Source: WLWS01 sp965243105 (GTDB lineage: Bacteria > Pseudomonadota > Gammaproteobacteria > Eutrophobiales > Eutrophobiaceae). Taken from it: a DNA stretch of 64,000 nt. The translations under genes were made by a program, and so were the position numbers. The notes under the pieces were generated by a model, which worked only from the letters and a program-made list of their open reading frames with translations, was not told the DNA's origin and made no database searches. Of this stretch, positions 60,243 to 64,000 are shown piece after piece; position 1 is the first letter of the stretch, and each line of letters opens with the position of its first letter. Location: assembly GCA_965243105.1 (NCBI GenBank), contig CBDEUC010000003.1, forward strand, positions 1,860,001 through 1,924,000, given 5' to 3'.

Positions 60243-61085
60243 GGCGCCGGTGCGGGTCTCCTTGTCGACCTCGAGATCCGGGATCTTCTTGCCATGGGTC
60301 ACAACGTAGATGCCGCTTGCCACGATAATCACGATACCCACCCAGGTATTTAGCGCCGGTATTTCGCCCCAGACAAAAAATCCCAGCGCCACCATCCAGA
60401 TCATGCGCGCATAGTCTATCGGCGCAACCACCGCCGGCTTGGCATAGCGGAGCGATTGTATAAAGCAGCCCAGCGCCGCCGTGGAGGTAAAACCGAGAAC
60501 TACAAACCAGGCCCAGTCCTGCCAGCCGGGTTGGACCCATTCATGCAGTGCCCACCAGGCCGAGATAACGATGTTCGCCGGGTAGATATACAGGTTGAGC
60601 GAAATCGCGGTTTCTGTTTTTGCCAGCGAACGCGCCGAGATACTCAGGTAAGCAATAGCAAATGCCACGAACAGGGAGGTGAGGTGGGCAGTGTGAAAGT
60701 GATCCGGCGTGGGCCTGAGAACAATAATGATCCCGATAAAGCCGATAATGATAGCAATCCAGGATTGAATACTCACTTCGTCCTTGAGCACGAGCGGTGA
60801 GAACAGTGCGATGATAAAGGGCGCAGCAAAGGTCAGGGCAACGTATTCGGCGATGGGAATATGCTTCAGTGAATAAAATATCGCAATGATAGTAGCGCAG
60901 CTTGCCAGGCTGCGAAGAAGATGACCACTGGGTCGACGCGTCTTGATTTGCGCGATCTTGCCAGTGAATAAAGCAAAACCAAGAATGATCAGCAGGCCAC
61001 TGACACTTCTTAGCCAGGCAATCTGTACAATCGGGTATTCAGCGGTTAGCCATTTGCCGGTGGCGTCGCCAAAGGCAAAAAGCAT
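60237..61085 (-). CDS. DMT-superfamily (EamA) transporter, N-terminus uncertain
   Basis: A membrane protein of at least 282 residues with two EamA repeats and about ten helices. The first ATG (61085) falls inside what looks like helix 1: the same frame upstream encodes LGIAYAFAGT, completing the helix, and stays open to etfA. No ATG or GTG exists there. A CTG at 61148 overlaps the etfA stop as CTGA and could be a coupled non-standard start. Substrate unknown. Confidence 0.78.
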   Translation of the reverse strand: MLFAFGDATGKWLTAEYPIVQIAWLRSVSGLLIILGFALFTGKIAQIKTRRPSGHLLRSLASCATIIAIFYSLKHIPIAEYVALTFAAPFIIALFSPLVLKDEVSIQSWIAIIIGFIGIIIVLRPTPDHFHTAHLTSLFVAFAIAYLSISARSLAKTETAISLNLYIYPANIVISAWWALHEWVQPGWQDWAWFVVLGFTSTAALGCFIQSLRYAKPAVVAPIDYARMIWMVALGFFVWGEIPALNTWVGIVIIVASGIYVVTHGKKIPDLEVDKETRTGAL

Positions 61086-61144
61086 GGTCCCCGCAAAGGC
61101 ATAGGCTATGCCCAGCGGGGTATTTTGTTCAGGGTGTCCTGCTT

Positions 61145-62086
61145 TCAGGAGATCTTGTCCAGCTCTGCGGACATCTCCGGCAATACCTGGAAGAGATCGG
61201 CAACCAGTCCGTAGTCGGCCACTTCAAAGATGGGTGCTTCTTCATCCTTGTTAATGGCTACAATGGTCTTGCTGTCTTTCATACCGGCGAGGTGCTGAAT
61301 CGCGCCGGAGATACCTACGGCGATATAAAGCTCGGGTGCGACGATCTTGCCGGTTTGCCCGACCTGGTAGTCGTTGGGTGCGTAGCCGGCGTCTACCGCG
61401 GCTCGCGATGCACCGATGGCTGCACCCAGCTTGTCGGCAACCTCGTTTAACAGGCCAAAGTTTTCTTCACTACCAAAGCCGCGACCACCGGAAATAATAA
61501 TGCCAGCGCTGGTCAGTTCGGGACGTTCTGACTTTGTCAGCTCCTGCCCGACAAAAGAGGACAGCTCTGCAGCTGCGCTTGCACCCACGGTCTCAACGCC
61601 GGCCGAACTACCTCCTTCTGCCGCAGCATCAAAAGCAGTGCTACGAATGGTCATAACTTTCTTTGCATCGCTGCTTTGTACCGTGGCGAGGGCGTTACCG
61701 GCATAGATCGGACGAATAAAGGTGTCGGCAGACTCAATACCGGCTACGTCAGAAATAGCTGCAACGTCCAGTAAAGCGGCAACGCGTGGAATGATGTTCT
61801 TTCCAAAAGTGGAGGCAGGTGCAAGAACATGGCTGGCATCTGCAGCCTGTTCTACCACCAGCGGTGTAATTTCTTCTGCCAGCATGTTGGCGTAACGTGC
61901 ATCATCCGCGTGCAATACCTTGCTGACACCGGCAATGGTAGCAGCGGCACTGGCAGCAGCGGCGCAGTCACTTCCGGCAACAAGCAGAACGACATCATCA
62001 CCGAGTAGGCTTGCTGCGGTGACGGTATTGAGCGTAGCAGCCTTGATGCTGTTGTTATCGTGTTCGGCTATAACAAGGATACTCAT
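61145..62086 (-). CDS. etfA: Electron-transfer flavoprotein subunit alpha
   Basis: A 313-residue FAD-binding subunit that collects electrons from acyl-CoA and related dehydrogenases and passes them to ETF:quinone oxidoreductase. The C-terminal FAD domain signature VGISGAIQHLAGMKDSKTIVAINKD is intact, and GGRGFGSEENFGLL marks its start. Length is normal for the bacterial housekeeping ETF. It follows etfB after one base. It supports the acyl-CoA-oriented metabolism seen at 29-34 kb. Confidence 0.97.
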   Translation of the reverse strand: MSILVIAEHDNNSIKAATLNTVTAASLLGDDVVLLVAGSDCAAAASAAATIAGVSKVLHADDARYANMLAEEITPLVVEQAADASHVLAPASTFGKNIIPRVAALLDVAAISDVAGIESADTFIRPIYAGNALATVQSSDAKKVMTIRSTAFDAAAEGGSSAGVETVGASAAAELSSFVGQELTKSERPELTSAGIIISGGRGFGSEENFGLLNEVADKLGAAIGASRAAVDAGYAPNDYQVGQTGKIVAPELYIAVGISGAIQHLAGMKDSKTIVAINKDEEAPIFEVADYGLVADLFQVLPEMSAELDKIS

Positions 62087-62087
62087 A

Positions 62088-62837
62088 TCAAATCACCTTC
62101 GCTTCGTTGTGAAGTTTGTCCACCAGCTCGGCTACGTCGGCAACCTTGATGCCGGCACTGCGCTGTGGTGGTTCCTCTACCCTGAGAATACTGAGCGTTG
62201 GTGTTACATCCACACCGAGTTCGTCAACGCTGATCGTATCCAGGGGCTTCTTCTTTGCCTTCATAATGTTGGGCAGTTTCACGTAACGCGGTTCGTTTAA
62301 ACGCAGGTCCGTGGTAATCACCGCGGGCATCTTCAGGGTAATTGTCTCGAGACCACCATCAATCTCGCGGGTACAGTCGACGGTGCCTTCTTTCAGGTCC
62401 AGCTTTGAAGCAAATGTGCCCTGGCTCCAGCCCAGTAATGCAGACAGCATCTGCCCGGTCTGGTTGTTGTCATAATCAATAGCCTGTTTGCCGAGAATCA
62501 CGAGACCGGGGCCTTCCTTTTCGACCACGGCCTTGAGCACCTTGGCAATCGCGAGGGGTTGCACGGCCACGTCCGTTTCAACAAGGATGGCGCGGTCGGC
62601 ACCCATGGCCAGGGCAGTACGCAGTGTTTCCTGGCAGGCGGAATCACCAACACATACTGCGATCACTTCTTCAGCATTGCCGGCTTCCTTGATACGCAGG
62701 GCTTCTTCCACTGCAATTTCGCAAAATGGATTCATGGCCATCTTGACGTTGTTTGTTTCGACACCGCTGTTATCGGCCTTCACGCGAACGCGAATGTTGG
62801 CATCGATAACACGTTTTATAGGTACGAGAATTTTCAT
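62088..62837 (-). CDS. etfB: Electron-transfer flavoprotein subunit beta
   Basis: A 249-residue AMP-binding subunit. The N-terminal MKILVPIKRVIDANIRVRV, the VEEALRIKEAG segment and the recognition-loop region LRLNEPRYVKLPNIMKAKKKPL are hallmarks of EtfB. It starts with ATG at 62837 behind a GAGGA ribosome site and forms a two-gene operon with etfA. The 229-base gap upstream (62838-63066) should hold its promoter; I see no clear hexamers or hairpin in it. Confidence 0.97.
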   Translation of the reverse strand: MKILVPIKRVIDANIRVRVKADNSGVETNNVKMAMNPFCEIAVEEALRIKEAGNAEEVIAVCVGDSACQETLRTALAMGADRAILVETDVAVQPLAIAKVLKAVVEKEGPGLVILGKQAIDYDNNQTGQMLSALLGWSQGTFASKLDLKEGTVDCTREIDGGLETITLKMPAVITTDLRLNEPRYVKLPNIMKAKKKPLDTISVDELGVDVTPTLSILRVEEPPQRSAGIKVADVAELVDKLHNEAKVI

Positions 62838-63066
62838 CAGCAGCTAATCCTCAGGTGATTGATCCTGGATGTAAATGTTGTTGTAACAAGGTAAAAACAG
62901 CCCTGGCGGTACCGCTTGTGGCTGCTTATGTTGCGGCGCGACAGTAGCACAGAAGAGGGCACTGTTCAATTCTGGCTGGGGCTTTTAACAGGCGAAATGG
63001 TAGTGTTTTCAAGCAATTTTGAAGTCAATTAGAGCAATACTGTCGTCTACAGAAAACCGCGTGTCG

Positions 63067-64000
63067 TTACTGGCGATAGGCCCAGGCAATGAGCGCATTC
63101 ATGAGCTCCTCCCCCGGCCCCCGGTGCGCATCCTTGTGGTTCAACATGCCCGCAACGATGTATTTCCTGCCCGAGCGAGCATTGACGAAGCCGGTGATGG
63201 CCGAGACATCGTCGATGGTGCCAGTCTTGATGTGGGCGTGGCCGGAGCGCATGGTTTTTTTCAGGCGGTTGCGGGCAGTGCCGTCGATACCCATGATGGA
63301 AAGGGACGACACGAATTCCGGCATGAAGGGTATGTCTTCGGCATACAACAGGATGTCTGCCAGCAGCCGGGCTGATATGCGCGTCTCGCGTGACAGGCCT
63401 GCTCCATTCACAAGGTTCAGTGAATCTGTATTCATTCCCTTTTGCTCAAGATACTCATGGATCAGTTGCCGACCGTCTTCCTCGCGGCCGGTCGTACCAT
63501 CAAGCTCGGCTGCCAGGGTCAGCAACATTTGCCGCGTCATGACGTTATTGCTGAACTTGTTAATCAGTCGGATCAGTTCTCCCAGCGGGCGGGAACGCCA
63601 GCTCACGTAGGGTTCCTCGTCCGCGGGTGCCAGTCCTTTCCTGACCTTGCCATTTATCTTGCCACCCAGCTGCTGCCAGAGTGACTTGAAAACCCCGTAG
63701 GCAAAAGTGTCCGGCTGCAAAACCGTGCGAGCCATGACGTAGTGACCACAGCTCGCCGGGAACTTGCCATCAAGAAGTACCTTGTCGACTGCCTCTGATC
63801 GGGGGATGGTGATAGCGATGCCTCTCTGGTAGCCGCCACAGCGTCCCTTTTTCAGCCTCAGGCGATTGTCTATTTTCAGGTTTGGAAGTTCAGGATCCGG
63901 CCTGACAATAACTGACTTTCCGTTGGAAGCAGGATAGAAATGAAAATAGGCTGCCTTGAAATTGACCAGCAAGGCGTTTGGCAGGACGTTGTAGGTTCGC
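63067..64000 (-). CDS. dacB: D-alanyl-D-alanine carboxypeptidase/endopeptidase PBP4 (DacB), C-terminal part (cut by window edge)
   Basis: The visible 311 codons are the C-terminal two thirds of a class C penicillin-binding protein that trims peptidoglycan cross-links in the periplasm. The frame is open to the window end (RTYNVLPNALLVNF, a DacB signature), so the N-terminus and the SxxK motif lie outside. The SxN motif is in KFSNNVMTRQML and the KTG motif in HIKTGTIDDVSAITG. No terminator is evident in the 60 bases after its stop. Confidence 0.93.
   Translation of the reverse strand, partial: RTYNVLPNALLVNFKAAYFHFYPASNGKSVIVRPDPELPNLKIDNRLRLKKGRCGGYQRGIAITIPRSEAVDKVLLDGKFPASCGHYVMARTVLQPDTFAYGVFKSLWQQLGGKINGKVRKGLAPADEEPYVSWRSRPLGELIRLINKFSNNVMTRQMLLTLAAELDGTTGREEDGRQLIHEYLEQKGMNTDSLNLVNGAGLSRETRISARLLADILLYAEDIPFMPEFVSSLSIMGIDGTARNRLKKTMRSGHAHIKTGTIDDVSAITGFVNARSGRKYIVAGMLNHKDAHRGPGEELMNALIAWAYRQ

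Overview
The window is one continuous stretch of a gammaproteobacterial chromosome (roughly half G+C by eye, uniform style throughout). The block mnmG-rsmG-parA-parB-atpIBEFHAGDC-glmU is the conserved arrangement found close to the replication origin in Pseudomonas-like and marine Gammaproteobacteria. The rest is a dense, mostly catabolic gene set that suggests a heterotroph living on amino acids, propionate and aromatic or acyl-CoA compounds. I see no phage, IS transposase, tRNA, rRNA or CRISPR array.

Layout. 1-1154: a cut-off M20 peptidase and a gamma-carbonic-anhydrase-like protein. 1289-14848: mnmG, rsmG, parAB, the complete nine-gene ATP synthase operon, glmU and rraA. 15004-20675: a glycine-zipper protein, a glycosyltransferase and a kynurenine/3-hydroxyanthranilate degradation group (kynureninase on +; 3-hydroxyanthranilate dioxygenase, ACMS decarboxylase, an aminomuconate-deaminase-like RidA, a second RidA and an alpha/beta hydrolase on -). 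20681-26150: pyruvate phosphate dikinase and prpC-prpB with their GntR regulator, beside a palindromic operator candidate. 26409-39277: amidase, MDR oxidoreductases, cutA, a CaiB CoA-transferase with an IclR regulator divergent from a hydroxyacyl-CoA dehydrogenase/thiolase/PrnB-like heme-protein operon, a ferredoxin, ppiC, arfB and a YdhR-like protein. 39344-49191: molybdopterin oxidoreductase, ABC exporter, gamma-glutamyltransferase-like enzyme, bioA, ferredoxin reductase and a lipoprotein peptidase. 49188-53167: a seven-gene minus-strand run that includes a subclass B1 metallo-beta-lactamase. 53367-64000: a small CcmI-like periplasmic protein behind an FNR/ANR-type promoter, a DUF2569-like membrane protein, an RND efflux pair with a ThDP enzyme, a DMT transporter, etfBA and a cut-off dacB.

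How it fits together. The kynurenine genes convert kynurenine-derived anthranilates towards central metabolism. PrpB and PrpC supply the 2-methylcitrate route for propionyl-CoA, PPDK can feed gluconeogenesis, EtfAB accepts electrons from acyl-CoA dehydrogenases, and the PaaH/PaaJ-like pair finishes beta-oxidation of dicarboxylic acyl-CoAs.

Most interesting items. (1) A previously unnamed (to me) family of intergenic fold-back repeats, four copies, each with a conserved core but copy-specific outer arms that are still self-complementary. (2) A chromosomal IMP-like B1 metallo-beta-lactamase with every zinc ligand. (3) A PrnB/IDO/TDO-superfamily heme protein in an acyl-CoA operon, in a window that has kynurenine-pathway genes but no recognisable tryptophan dioxygenase. 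(4) A perfect FNR/ANR box, at class II spacing, before an orphan CcmI-like domain. (5) Four convergent gene pairs whose stop codons share a CTAG or CTATAG palindrome.
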